Of a DNA stretch of 64,000 nucleotides, positions 48,087-60,100 are shown piece by piece. This DNA comes from Nansenia antarctica (Eukaryota > Chordata > Actinopteri > Argentiniformes > Microstomatidae), in assembly GCA_963989245.1 (NCBI GenBank), contig OZ022346.1, forward strand, positions 48,420,633-48,484,632, read 5' to 3'. The number at the start of each line of letters is the position of its first letter. Position 1 is the stretch's first letter. The position numbers and the translations under genes are program-made. A model generated the notes under the pieces. It searched no databases, was not told the DNA's origin, and saw only the letters and a list, made by a program, of their open reading frames with translations.

Positions 48087-48776
48087 GGAATTTAATGTAA
48101 AATATAACCAAGCACATTCGCTTTACTCACAAGTTATGCATTAATCTCAGCAACAACAAGCCATCTTGTAACTGATTGATTTGTAGCAATGGTTGGTCCA
48201 ATGTCAAGCTGTTGATCTGGAGATGAGAAAAAGGTTTGAGTCTGCATGAACAATTATCAATATCAACTACTAGAGCTTGCTAGCTATGGCCTGTGCCATG
48301 TCATATCAAATAGTAAGCTACAGAATTGAGCCTAACTTCTTACTTACCCACTCCAACAGGACCAACACTTTGTCTTCGTCTAGTTCCATGTTCACGACTA
48401 TCGTCCATTACCAGGCTAAATGGGGAAACATGTCAACACAACAGCAAAAAAGAACAACATGTCAGTCCTGATACACACTTTCCAAGTGCAGATAACTAGC
48501 TCCGTATTATCTCGCAACAACATTTTAAATACTAGCTAGCTACTTTAGTAGGCTAATAGAATAACAATAACACAAAGTATGTAGCTAGCTACCAATGACC
48601 TAGTTAGACGAATAATGATTTGTAAATGAAAATTCTAATGTAGCTAGTTAGGAATCACATACATTGGCTTTACATAGAGCGTTACGACTTTTTACGATAC
48701 ATTTGCCTCAAAATTGGAGCCAGCTTGCTACTTACTTGCGACGTCATCCGTGTTACCACTAATACTATAATATATA

Positions 48777-51110
48777 TTACATACAGACACCACCTCCACT
48801 TACATACATACACCTCCTCCGCAGACATGCAGACACCTCCTCCACTTGCATACATACACACACTCACACACTACAAAATCGAATACTCTGTGTCCAACTG
48901 GAGTCCACAAGCTCACCGCTGACGTTGATAGGGAGGTTCAGGGCTGCTGCCGTGACGATGGACGCACAAACAGTGGCGGCAGCTCCCATGTCAGCCCTCA
49001 TGGCGTCCATCCCCGAGGGCGGCTTCAGAGAGATCCCACAGCTGCCACCAGAGAGCAGAGAGAAAGGGAGAGAGAGGGTGGACAAGGTATGAGTGAGTGC
49101 CTGAAAGGTGATGTCTGTTGTGGTGGAGGTGGTGGTAGGGTGAAGATGATGGCGGTGGTGAAGAAGGAGGTGTGTGTGTTTTACCTGTCGAAGGTGACAC
49201 CCTTGCCCACCAGCAGCAGTGGAGTGTGTGCTGTTGGGGCAGCTGTTGTAATGCACCTCCAGGAAGACAGGAGGCTCCTCTGAGCCTTTAGGACACACTT
49301 AGGAACGCCCCCGTTTTCTGCTCCTCGATCCACTCCAGAGGCCTGGGAGAGGGGCGTTACAAGTTTGCTCACACACACAAAGGTTGGTCAACACACACAC
49401 ACGCACACACACAAACAGAGACGCGTACACACACACACTCACACCTTTTATGGACGGTGACCCAGCCATGACACCACCCTCCAACCCCAACACCCTCCAG
49501 CCAGCCATGACACCACCACCCTCCAACCAGCCACAACACCACTACCACCCTCCACCCAGCCACAACACCACCAACCTCCACCCTAAAACACTAAACCCTC
49601 CACCCAGCCATGACACCACCACCCTCCACCCAGCCATGACACCACCCTCCACCCTAACACACTCAACCCTTCACCCAATGACCTAGCCATAACACAACCA
49701 CCCTCCAACCCAAACACCCTCCACCCAGCCATGACACCACCACCCTCCACCCAGCCACAACAACACCACCACCCTCCACCCTAACACACTCCACCCAGCC
49801 ATAACACCACCCTCCAACCCCACCACCCTCGACCCAGCCATGACACCATCACCCTCCAACCCCAACACCCTCCACCCAGCAATGACACTACCACCCTCCA
49901 CCCAGCCACGACTCCACCAATCCTAAATAAAATGATTTATTGCCTTCGCTAAAAGTATATTTATTTACAAGTGTTTACAAATATTAGACACCACCACCCT
50001 CCCCCCAGCCACGAAACCACAACCCTCCACCTAACCACAACGCCACCACCCTCAATCCATCCATCCACCCAGCCATAACACCACCACCCTCCACCCAGCC
50101 ACAACACCTCCACCCAGCCACAACAACACCACCACCCTCCCCCCAGCCACAAAACCACAACCCTCCACCTAACCACAACGCCACCACCCTCAATCCATCC
50201 ATCCATCCAGCCACAACACCAACCTCCACCCATTCACAACCACAACACCACCACCCTCCAACCTCGACCCAGCCATGACACCACCACCCTCCAACCCCAA
50301 CACCCAGCACCCTCCACCAAGCCATGACACCACCACCCTCCACCCAACCATGACAACACCACACTCCACCCAGCAATGACACTACCACCCTCCACCCAGC
50401 CACGACACCACCAATCCTAAATAAAAGGCTTATTGCCTTCGCGAAAAGTATATTTACAAGTGTTTACAAATATTAGACACCACCACCCTCCCCCCAGCCA
50501 CGAAACCACAACCCTCCACCCAACCACAATGCCACCACCTTCCATCCACCCAGCCACAACACTATCACCCTCCACCCAGCCACGAAACCACCACCCTCCA
50601 CCCAGCCACAACACTACCACCCTCCACCCAGCCACAACATCACCATCCTCCACCCATTCACAACCACAACACCACCACCCTCAACACCACCACCCTCCAA
50701 CCCCACCACCCTCGACCCAGCCATGACACCACCACCCTCCAACCCCAACACCCAGCACCCTCCACCAAGCCATGACACCACCACCCTCCACCCAACCATG
50801 ACAACACCACACTCCACCCAGCAATGACACTACCACCCTCCACCCAGCCACGACACCACCAATCCTAAATAAAAGGCTTTATTGCCTTCGCGAAAAGTAT
50901 ATTTACAAGTGTTTACAAATATTAGACACCACCACCCTCCCCCCAGCCACGAAACCACAACCCTCCACCCAACCACAATGCCACCACCTTCCATCCACCC
51001 AGCCACAACACCACCACCCTCCACCCAGCCACGAAACCACCACCCTCCACCCAGCCACAAAACCACCACCCTCCACCCAGCCACAACACCACCACCCTCC
51101 AGCCACAACA
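48777..51110. repeat. Segmental duplication, copy 1 (lap3 fragment plus minisatellite)
   Basis: This region and 52170-54480 are near-identical at an offset of about 3480 bp. Both begin with ATACAGACACCACCTCCACT repeats, contain the same two lap3 exons and continue into the same CCACCCTCCACCCAGCCA-type minisatellite. Confidence 0.85.
48917..49342 (-). pseudogene. lap3: Leucine aminopeptidase 3 fragment, copy 1 (two exons)
   Basis: LAP3 is the cytosolic M17 dinuclear metallo-aminopeptidase. The exon 49342-49185 encodes WIEEQKTGAFLSVS, then in another frame KGSEEPPVFLEVHY, then in a third VGKGVTFD, the metal-binding GKG-TFD motif. Two single-base insertions explain the shifts. The exon 49041-48917 encodes GISLKPPSGMDAMRADMG with the conserved Asp of MRADMG, then NLPINVS. 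The second Gly of the family's DSGG is Cys here. Splice borders are intact. No upstream or downstream lap3 exon (for example NTDAEGR) lies nearby, so this is an isolated, frameshifted internal piece. Confidence 0.82.
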
Positions 51111-51520
51111 TCACCACCCTCCCCTCAGCCACAACACCACCACCCTCCCCTCAGCCACGAAACCACCATCCTCCCCTCAGCCACGAAACCACCATCCTCC
51201 CCTCAGCCACGAAACCACCATCCTCCCCTCAGCCACGAAACCACCACCCTCCCCTCAGCCACGAAACCACCATCCTCCCCTCAGCCACGAAACCACCATC
51301 CTCCCCTCAGCCACGAAACCACCATCCTCCCCTCAGCCACGAAACCACCATCCTCCCCTCAGCCACGAAACCACCACCACCCTCCATCCATCCACCCAAC
51401 CAACCTCCACCCAGCCACGACATCACCACCCTCCACCCTGCCACAACATCACCACCCTCCACCCAGCCACAACATCACCAACCTCCACCCAGCCATGACA
51501 CCACCCTCTTACAAGTGTTT
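49440..51520 (+). repeat. CCACCCTCCACCCAGCCA minisatellite, higher-order, copy 1
   Basis: Units of about 24-27 bp vary around CACCACCCTCCACCCAGCCA plus TGACAC or CAACAC. The array is broken by a spacer with AAAAGTATATTTACAAGTGT and TTACAAATATTAGACACC at about 49940, 50440 and 50890. The spacer defines a larger repeat of about 450-490 bp. Toward 51120-51370 a 21-bp subunit (CTCCCCTCAGCCACGAAACCA-like) is amplified. Long Pro/His/Thr-rich frames here are by-products. Confidence 0.9.
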
Positions 51521-52165
51521 ACAAATATTACTGACAACAGTCATATAACATTAACAATGACCCAAAAACAACTGGGGATTAACAAAGGGTAGGAGAAGGA
51601 CCATGCGAACGGTGTCACAACAAAACACAGCCCTATTCTTCCCTACACCTCTGACCTACCTATATCACATACTAACTAACCTACCCGGAACCTAAACTAC
51701 CTGCTACAGAACTACGGGGCGTGACACCCGCTCGCGTCTTACCTAATGTTTTTAGACAGCGGTTATCTACGTGATGTAATGTATACCCCAGGGTATCTTA
51801 CCTAGCCCTTCTCCCGTGGGGAAGAAAAGAGAAAACAGGGGTCCATCAACACACTAAACCCACAGCTATGAACAAAAGAAACAATTTCTGGTAACAGATT
51901 ATAAACAAACTAGTCAAACAAAACACCACCCCTTCCCTCTCTCGCTACACATGACAAAACACACATTAAGTAGGAGATGATCTTCTGGGTTTGGATGACA
52001 ACTGATTGAACACAGGTGAGGGCTGACGAGATAACGATGATGGACAGGACCCAATAACCAACAGGGGAGGAACCACATGCACACCACTTCACCTAGGGGG
52101 AGACAGACAGAATGAAAACAAAAACAGACACAGGACATAATACAATACATACAAGTCTGTAACAC
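51521..52165. other. Spacer between the two duplication copies, no gene recognised
   Basis: Unique-looking DNA with short frames only. It separates the two lap3-minisatellite copies. Confidence 0.5.
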
Positions 52166-52397
52166 TTGCATACATACAGACACCACCTCCACTTACATAC
52201 ATACACCTCCTCCACTTACATACATACAGACACCACCTCCACTTACATACATACACCTCCTCCGCAGACATGCAGACATGCACACAGACATACAGACAGA
52301 CATACAGTCATACAGACACCTCCTCCACTTGCATACATACACACACTCACACACTACAAAATCGAATACTCTGTCCAACTGGAGTCCACAAGCTCAC

Positions 52398-52823
52398 CGC
52401 TGACGTTGATAGGGAGGTTCAGGGCTGCTGTCGTGACGATGGACGCACAAACAGTGGCGGCAGCTCCCATGTCAGCCCTCATGGCGTCCATCCCCGAGGG
52501 CGGCTTCAGAGAGATCCTACAGCTGCCACCAGAGAGCAGAGAGAAAGGGAGAGAGAGGGTGGACAAGGTATGAGTGAGTGCCTGAAAGGTGATGTCTGTT
52601 GTGGTGGAGGTGGTGGTAGGGTGAAGATGATGGCGGTGGTGAAGAAGGAGGTGTGTGTGTTTTACCTGTCGAAGGTGACACCCTTGCCCACCAGCAGCAG
52701 TGGAGTGTGTGCTGTTGGGGCAGCTGTTGTAATGCACCTCCAGGAAGACAGGGGGCTCCTCTGAGCCTTTAGGACACACTTAGGAACGCCCCTGTTTTCT
52801 GCTCCTCGATCCACTCCAGAGGC
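52398..52823 (-). pseudogene. lap3: Leucine aminopeptidase 3 fragment, copy 2
   Basis: Exons 52823-52666 and 52522-52398 have the same lengths (158 and 125 nt) and the same two frameshifts as copy 1, so the lesions predate the duplication. One further change turns the Gly after Cys in the DSGGIS position into Arg. Other differences are a handful of single bases. Confidence 0.82.
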
Positions 52824-52924
52824 CTGGGAGAGGGGCGTTACAAGTTTGCTCACACACACAAAGGTTGGTCAACACACACACACACGCACACAAACAGAGA
52901 CGCGTACACACACACACTCACACC

Positions 52925-54480
52925 TTTTATGGACGGTGACCCAGCCATGACACCACCCTCCAACCCCAACACCCTCCAGCCATCCATGACACCACCACCC
53001 TCCAACCAGCCACAACACCACCACCACCCTCCACCCAGCCACAACACCACCAACCTCCACCCTAAAACACTAAACCCTCCACCCAGCCATGACACCACCA
53101 CCCTCCACCCAGCCATGACACCACCCTCCACCCTAACACACTCAACCCTTCACCCAACGACCTAGCCATAACACAACCACCCTCCAACCCAAACACCCTC
53201 CACCGAGCCATGACACCACCACCCTCCACCCAGCCATGACACCACCACCCTCCACCGAGCCACAACAACACCACCACCCTCCACCCTAACACACTCCACC
53301 CAGCCATAACACCACCCTCCAACCCCACCACCCTCGACCCAGCCATGACACCATCACCCTCCAACCCCAACACCCTCCACCCAGCAATGACACTACCACC
53401 CTCCACCCAGCCACGACTCCACCAATCCTACATAAAATGATTTATTGCCTTCGCTAAAAGTATATTTATTTACAAGTGTTTACAAATATTAGACACCATC
53501 ACCCTCCCCCCAGCCACGAAACCACAACCCTCCACCTAACCACAACGCCACCACCCTCAATCCATCCATCCACCCAGCCATAACACCACCACCCTCCACC
53601 CAGCCACAACACCTCCACCCAGCCACAACAACACCACCACCCTCCCCACAGCCACAAAACCACAACCCTCCACCTAACCACAACGCCACCACCCTCAATC
53701 CATCCATCCAGCCACAACACCACCAACCTCCACCCAGCCACAACACTACCACCCTCCACCCAGCCACAACATCACCATCCTCCACCCATTCACAACCACA
53801 ACACCACCACCCTCAACACCACCACCCTCCAACCCCACCACCCTCGACCCAGCCATGACACCACCACCCTCGAACCCCCAGCACCCTCCACCAAGCCATG
53901 ACACCACCACCCTCCACCCAACCATGACAACACCACACTCCACCCAGCAATGACACTACCACCCTCCACCCAGCCACGACACCACCAATCCTAAATAAAA
54001 GGCTTTATTGCCTTCGCGAAAAGTATATTTACAAGTGTTTACAAATATTAGACACCACCACCCTCCACCCAACCATGAAACCACCACCCTCCACCCAACC
54101 ACAATGCCACCACCTTCCATCCACCCAGCCACAACACCACCACCCTCCACCCAGCCACGAAACCACCACCCTCCACCCAACCACAATGCCACCACCTTCC
54201 ACCCAGCCACGAAACCACAGCCTTCCAGCCACAACACCACCACCCTCCCCTCAGCCACGAAACCACCATCCTCCCCTCAGCCACGAAACCACCATCCTCC
54301 CCTCAGCCACGAAACCACCATCCTCCCCTCAGCCACGAAACCACCACCACCACCCTCCACCCAACCACGAAACCACAACCCTCCACCCAACCACAATGCC
54401 ACCACCTTCCATCCAACCACGACATCACCACCCTCCACCCACCACAACATCACCACCCTCCACCCAACCACGACATCACC
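52925..54480 (+). repeat. CCACCCTCCACCCAGCCA minisatellite, copy 2
   Basis: Same unit and spacer structure as the array at 49.4-51.5 kb, with fewer units. Confidence 0.9.
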
Positions 54481-54496
54481 CTTTGGTCGTCTTTTA

Positions 54497-54612
54497 CACG
54501 TTCATCATGAATGAACAATAACTAACCGGCTAACCCTTTAAACTGAAACAAAACCCCGGAATTGCTAAACGTCAAACAATAGTCCAAACTTAAATAACAA
54601 GATAGTAATACG
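54497..54612 (+). repeat. Dispersed repeat (second copy at 56603-56718)
   Basis: About 115 bp including AACCGGCTAACCCTTTAAAC and GGAATTGCTAAACGTCAAAC recur 2.1 kb to the right with few differences. Confidence 0.8.
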
Positions 54613-57163
54613 TCATTGTCGCACGCTCTCCAAACACACAGCCAACTCTGCCACAGGTGTCTGTGGTTTCCTCTCACTCATTCAATCATCTGTCACGCCC
54701 CCGTGCACTTCCTCAAACTAAACAACATTTATACAAATTAATCAATGGGCAGAAAGAGTGATACTATAGGCATACATGACTTGCACTGGGCAAAATAATT
54801 ACACCACCATGCATCACTATTGTAGTGTTTGGCAAACTGTTGCGTCGCTGAGTGAGCATTGGTAGATCCTACTAGTACAGACTTTACACTCAAACAGGCT
54901 TTCTCTCTCTCGCTGATCTCCTTATCTCAGGTTCTGGATTCACTACACTTGTCTTTATGAATGAGTTAACATTATTTATTTAGAATGATTGAGATCAAAA
55001 CAATGTACATTGAATGAACAATACTGTTTAAATGCGTTTACGTAGCACTCATCTGATACTGTGACGGCTATGAGTAGCCTGGTTGTCTGTGTGTTTGTGT
55101 GTATGTCTCTTTAACAGCCATAGGAGATAAGTCCAGTCCAGAGGATCCCCCCCCCCCTTGATAATTGCCAATCAACTCCAGCAGTGGTCAATCAACTCCA
55201 GCCAATCAACTCCAGCCGATCAACTCCAAACCAGCCAATCATCAGAGGCCACATCATTTAAAAGACATTGACATGAAAGCAGCAGGAGCTGTGTGCCCAC
55301 CATTCTTTTGTTGTACTACTTTGTTAGTTTGATACTTGTTAGTTTGATACTTGTTAGTTTGATACTTGTTAGTTTGATACTTGTTAGTTTGATACTTGTT
55401 AGTTTGATACTTGTTAGTTTATACCTTGTGTTAGAAACCTGTTAGTAATTATTGTTTAAAGAACCATCACGGATGAGTTTATTGTTTATTTTTGTTTGAA
55501 GCATTTGTTGTAACTCCAGTTCTGTTTTTCTCAATACCAATAAGACTTTAATTTATCCTTGCTATAATAACACTCCTTGTTACATAACACCAGTAATACT
55601 TTGTTACTTCTTCTTCTCCCTAGCGAACGTAGAACGTAACAGATACACTGCAATACTAATGTATGAACACGTGAGGGCGCTATCATCACGGCCATATAGC
55701 AGAAACACTAGGCACGGCGCCATCTGGTGGTCAACTGTCGTCAGCACAACACAAAGCGAATTGGCGAATCCAGAACTTCATGAGAATATTTCCTATTCAG
55801 TGGTTGAAACTATCACACATCTGGCACTCCGAATTGTTTCAGCAGCAGTATAAAAAACTGTTATATTTTCCAATGTTTTTATTTATATGAAAGGCCTCCT
55901 ATTATTGATGAATGTATCCAGCTGTGTAGCAGCACAGTAACATTCCACTCCATGGAATGGAAAAGCAGTGGGATCACCAGCGCCCTCATGTGGACAACAT
56001 CATAACCTGCAGCCTGCCACCTGGGTGCACTGATACTGTAGCTACAAGGAGGAAACTAGACTCTCAAACAGTCTGGATAGAATAATGGGGTGACATACGT
56101 TTTATTGCATAAAAATAGCAGGAATACAATGACCATTTTAGAACAGGAAGAATGGTTGAACTGACTCAGGCTGTAGAGCAAATATAATAATATCAGTTTT
56201 CACATGAATGTTTGGCAGAGACTTTTGGCTATGTTTTGTTGATAGCAAAACATGTCTAATATTGATAATCTGACTCCAATGTAATTATCCTATGTGCTTA
56301 GTTTTTTCTCCTCATACAGGGTTAGGGTTACACTGGTCAGATCGCTGTCATACAAAATCTCTGCTAGTCTGAGCAGAACAAGGATAGCGGGAGGATAGAA
56401 ATTAATAATATTAGTGTTTCTGTGTGTCAAAGCGGGAAAAGCAAGGCTAGATGTATGCAAATAAATGATGTATCAATTTCTTCCCCGTGTATGATACTGA
56501 AGGTAAATTTATCAATGTTCAAACCTTTAAAAATGAAAGTGTTGAAAAAAAGTTCTGTGGAAAACGTCTGGCCACAGCACATAGTGAGAGGGCTGCCACA
56601 CGGTACACGTTTATCATGAATGAAAAATAACAAACCGGCTAACCCTTTAAACTGAAACAAAAACCCGGAATTGCTAAACGTCAAACAACAGTCCAAACTT
56701 TAATAACAAGATAAAAATACAATACAATTGACAGATTGGTTTGGTTCTCTCCTTCTCTGTGGTAACATTCTTTCGACTGACCATTGCCAAATACCACACA
56801 CTATCAATGCGCTTACATCTACTGAATTAAAATGTAAGACCTTACCAACACCGGCTTGTTTTCTGCAGAAGATCAAATCTGGATGATGTTTAGCCATTGT
56901 AGGCGAACGCAGGGCATGCGATAGTTGTGGCGAACTTTCAACTTTGACCCATACAACTCTATGAACATAAAAATCTTCTTTTCTTATATTCTCTTCTTCA
57001 GATCGCAAATTATAAATTATCTATCCTACATAGAAATGATCGTGCTATAAAAAAATAATTGTGAATTAACTAAGAAAATATTAATTATCGTCGCTCGCTC
57101 AGAAAGGTCAGAACTAAACAAATGAACATTTCCAAAAAAATTGTATTAACAGCTTCTGATGCC
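54613..57163. other. No gene recognised; one 15-bp tandem repeat
   Basis: Intergenic DNA downstream of nsmce4a. GTTAGTTTGATACTT repeats about seven times at 55321-55420. A C-run lies at 55147-55157. The short frames at 55659 and 56422 show nothing recognisable. Confidence 0.45.
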
Positions 57164-60100
57164 TCAATCTGCCTGAGCCTGTGTGCTTGGAGCATGGATT
57201 AAGGGCTCCGTTATGTCAAAGACATCAATGAGTTCCTAGGAGACAGAAAACAACAAAGCATGAGATGACATCAAATAAAACAACCTTTTTACAATCAGCT
57301 GGTTGTCAAATGTGTGAACATAAATTATATTAACTTGTTGAAAAAGAGCATTAAAAAAGTCCTTTAAGTTATGAACAAAAATATGATGTTTGGTGTGTGG
57401 GATAGATGAGCTTAGTGAGTAAGATACAAAGGGTCTGATGGGTACAGAGCTAGAGTGATGGGTATAGAGCTAGAGTGATGAGTATAGAGCTAGAGTGATG
57501 GGTATAGAGCTAGAGTGGTGGGTATAGAACTAGAGTGATGGGTATAGAGCTAGAGTGATGAGTATAGAGCTAGAGTGATGGGTATAGAGCTAGAGTGATG
57601 AGTATAGAGCTAGAGTGATGGGTATAGAGTGGTGGGTATAGAACTAGAGTGATGGGTATAGAGCTAGAGTGATGAGTATAGAGCTAGAGTGATGAGTATA
57701 GAGCTAGAGTGATGGGTATAGAGCTAGAGTGATGAGTATAGAGCTAGAGTGATGGGTATAGAGCTAGAGTGATGAGTATAGAGCTAGAGTGATGAGTATA
57801 GAGCTAGAGTGATGAGTATAGAGCTAGAGTGATGAGTATAGAACTAGAGTGATGAGTATAGAGCTAGAGTGATGGGTATAGAGCTAGAGTGATGGGTATA
57901 GAGCTAGAGTGATGGGTATAGAGCTAGAGCATCCCTCACCCTCCAGCTCTTACGGCTGATGGAGATGACACACTGCTGTGTGGACGACCCTCCAGCCTCC
58001 ACCTCCCCTTCCTCCACAGGAGCTGAATCACATGAAGCACTCACATTAATAATGACCCAGTATTATTGAATCACATGCACTCACATTAATAACGACCTGT
58101 TATTCCTGCAGAACAACCTGAGATAATTCTTGCAGAATAATGGGAAGGAAGCAACATCAAGAACAGGACTCGTAAACATGAAACCTCACAGATATTACTC
58201 CTACCAGGGCGGCTAATACAACCACAACACCTTGTGACGTTAGAATTATAAGGTTCTATCTCAATTTTTGTCAAAATTGAGTTTTTTATATAATCTGATC
58301 CATTAGGTGTTTACTAATGCCTGTGTGGTGTTATTTTTTAAATGTTGAATTTTTTTTGTTAGTAATTCATCAAATACAAAGGTTTCATCTCACAAAACAT
58401 AATGGAATGTAAAAACTTTGACGCTCAATATCTCTGAACTACCCTAAACGGAGATAGACCTAGAACCTTATCATTCTAAGCTCACGACCTGCACACATAT
58501 TTATGACTCATTAAAGACTCATACACATGCGTACGGAAGGTGTGATGGGAAATGTAGTTTTTTTCTTACCGATACAAGGCAACTTGTCGTTATCCAGGTA
58601 CATCCTTGCCAAACCATCCTAAGGAACACAAAATATAGGAATACAATAATTCTTCCATTGGCTATGTAATAGTAAATGTAGGAATCTTAAAGTTGTATCT
58701 CCCTATGTATATACAGTACTATCTGCATCTCATAAATGAGTAGCAGTGCTGCAGTGGTGGTTGCCCCCCCCATCGATTGATAACTATACCTATCAAACAT
58801 AAGCCACTCACCCTGATCAGAAAAGACGTATGGAAAATGTTCTCCACTGTCCGCGAGAACGAGTTGGGATCGATCACAAACGCATAATATGAGATAGGTG
58901 ATGTCGCTGTGAAGAGAGACACAACGGCTATCGATCTGATATACAATTATTAACTTAAATGTAAACATCAAGTCGATATATATAATACAATATAATATAT
59001 ATCAAAACAACAGTCAAAACTCACGGTCATCAGTAGCTTCGCAAGTATCCCAGAATCCTCTCTACCTCCTTCTCAGTTGCCTCCTGGTGGGATTCTTCAA
59101 AGTTCATCAACTGCAAGATAAAGTCAAGCAAACTACAGTTAAAAAACATGACCTATTTCCCCCATCTTGGACTCTGGGTGACCTCACTTAAAATGACAAA
59201 CAAGTGTAAACATGTCGTCCTCCACAAATGATGTAGCGCCACACCGTGTGTGAATTGGTAACAATTAGGTATTCAAACGTATGACTAAAAAGCTACCAGA
59301 AAGTGTTGTGCTCCTTTGCTTTTTACAGAGTTGTTGTGTTTATTTGAAAGCGGTCCATAGATTTGAGGTAGGTGGAAAAGTTACCGTTGCTGGCCAAAAG
59401 ATGGAGTCTGATATGTGATATATAACTAGTAGCACGAGTTATAGTGGTGCTATAAATAGATAGCACTAATGGTGGTCTAACAATGATACTCCACACTGTC
59501 TGGACTTGTACCTAGCTGCCTGAAGCTAAACGTTATTCCAACAGCAGTGGAGTTTAGCAGACAGGAAGATGTTAGCTCACGCATCATGTGACTTGGATGA
59601 GACGTAGACCCCCCCCTCTAAAAAATACATAAATTAGGTAACATCACTATCCTCCAAACACAAATCGTGAGCTTAGAATTATACGGTTCTATCTCCGTCT
59701 ACGGTAGTTCAGAGATATTGAGCGTCAAAGTTTTTACATTCCATTATGTTTTGTCAGATGGAACCTTTGTATTTTATGAATTACTAACTCAAAAATGTCA
59801 ACATTTTAAAAATAACACCACACAGGCTTTAATAAACACCTAATGGATCAGATTATGTAAAAAAACTCAATTTTGACAAAAATGGAGATAGAACCTTATA
59901 ATTCTAACGCCACGATATGTTGAGTGTGTGAAGTACAGAGACCTGCATGGGCATGGTCCTCTTGGCTTCCTGGCCGGGCACCTTCCTCTGCCTCTCTACC
60001 CGTTGCCTTGGTGGAGGTGGCTCTGCCGGGAACGAGCCCAGCCTGGTAGAAAACAGACACTGGGATTAATCAGAGATATACTCTCCATGCAAAAATACAG

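Larger units (their letters stand above)
43674..48389 (-). pseudogene. NuMA-like gene, 5' fragment of nine exons with frameshift and stop
   Basis: NuMA organises spindle poles. Its N-terminal hook-like domain binds dynein, followed by a long coiled coil. Exons on the minus strand: 48389-48348 (ATG; MELDEDKVLVLLEW), 48216-48131 (INSLTLDQPLLQINQ), 46707-46628, 45162-45074, 44809-44735, 44594-44503, 44383-44263, 44052-43929 and 43785-43674. The products match NuMA in order: QARLSLLSDFLQ, MELSKVVLLLLHH, SSDLEKYLKKRK, RVQFMQLHTVASSS, NTPQFRLRKLQRQL with DELERELA, then AQIYQLQ. Exon 6 has one extra base near 44544 that breaks the frame, while removing it restores phase with exon 7. Exon 8 has TAG at 43933-43935 where NuMA has a charged residue. 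The phase of the exon 7/8 join is wrong as drawn, so a small exon may be missed. No long coiled-coil exon follows. Confidence 0.75.
52170..54480. repeat. Segmental duplication, copy 2
   Basis: It corresponds to 48777-51110, with extra copies of the ACATACAGACACCACCTCC repeat at its left side and a shorter minisatellite (spacers at about 53440 and 54020). Confidence 0.85.

Noticed and set aside
49384..51592. Long Pro/His/Thr-rich ORFs over the CCACCCTCC arrays (up to 236 codons), and Gly/Trp/Val-rich ones on the other strand
   Set aside because: They are translations of a minisatellite, open in several frames at once, without splice context or conserved domain.
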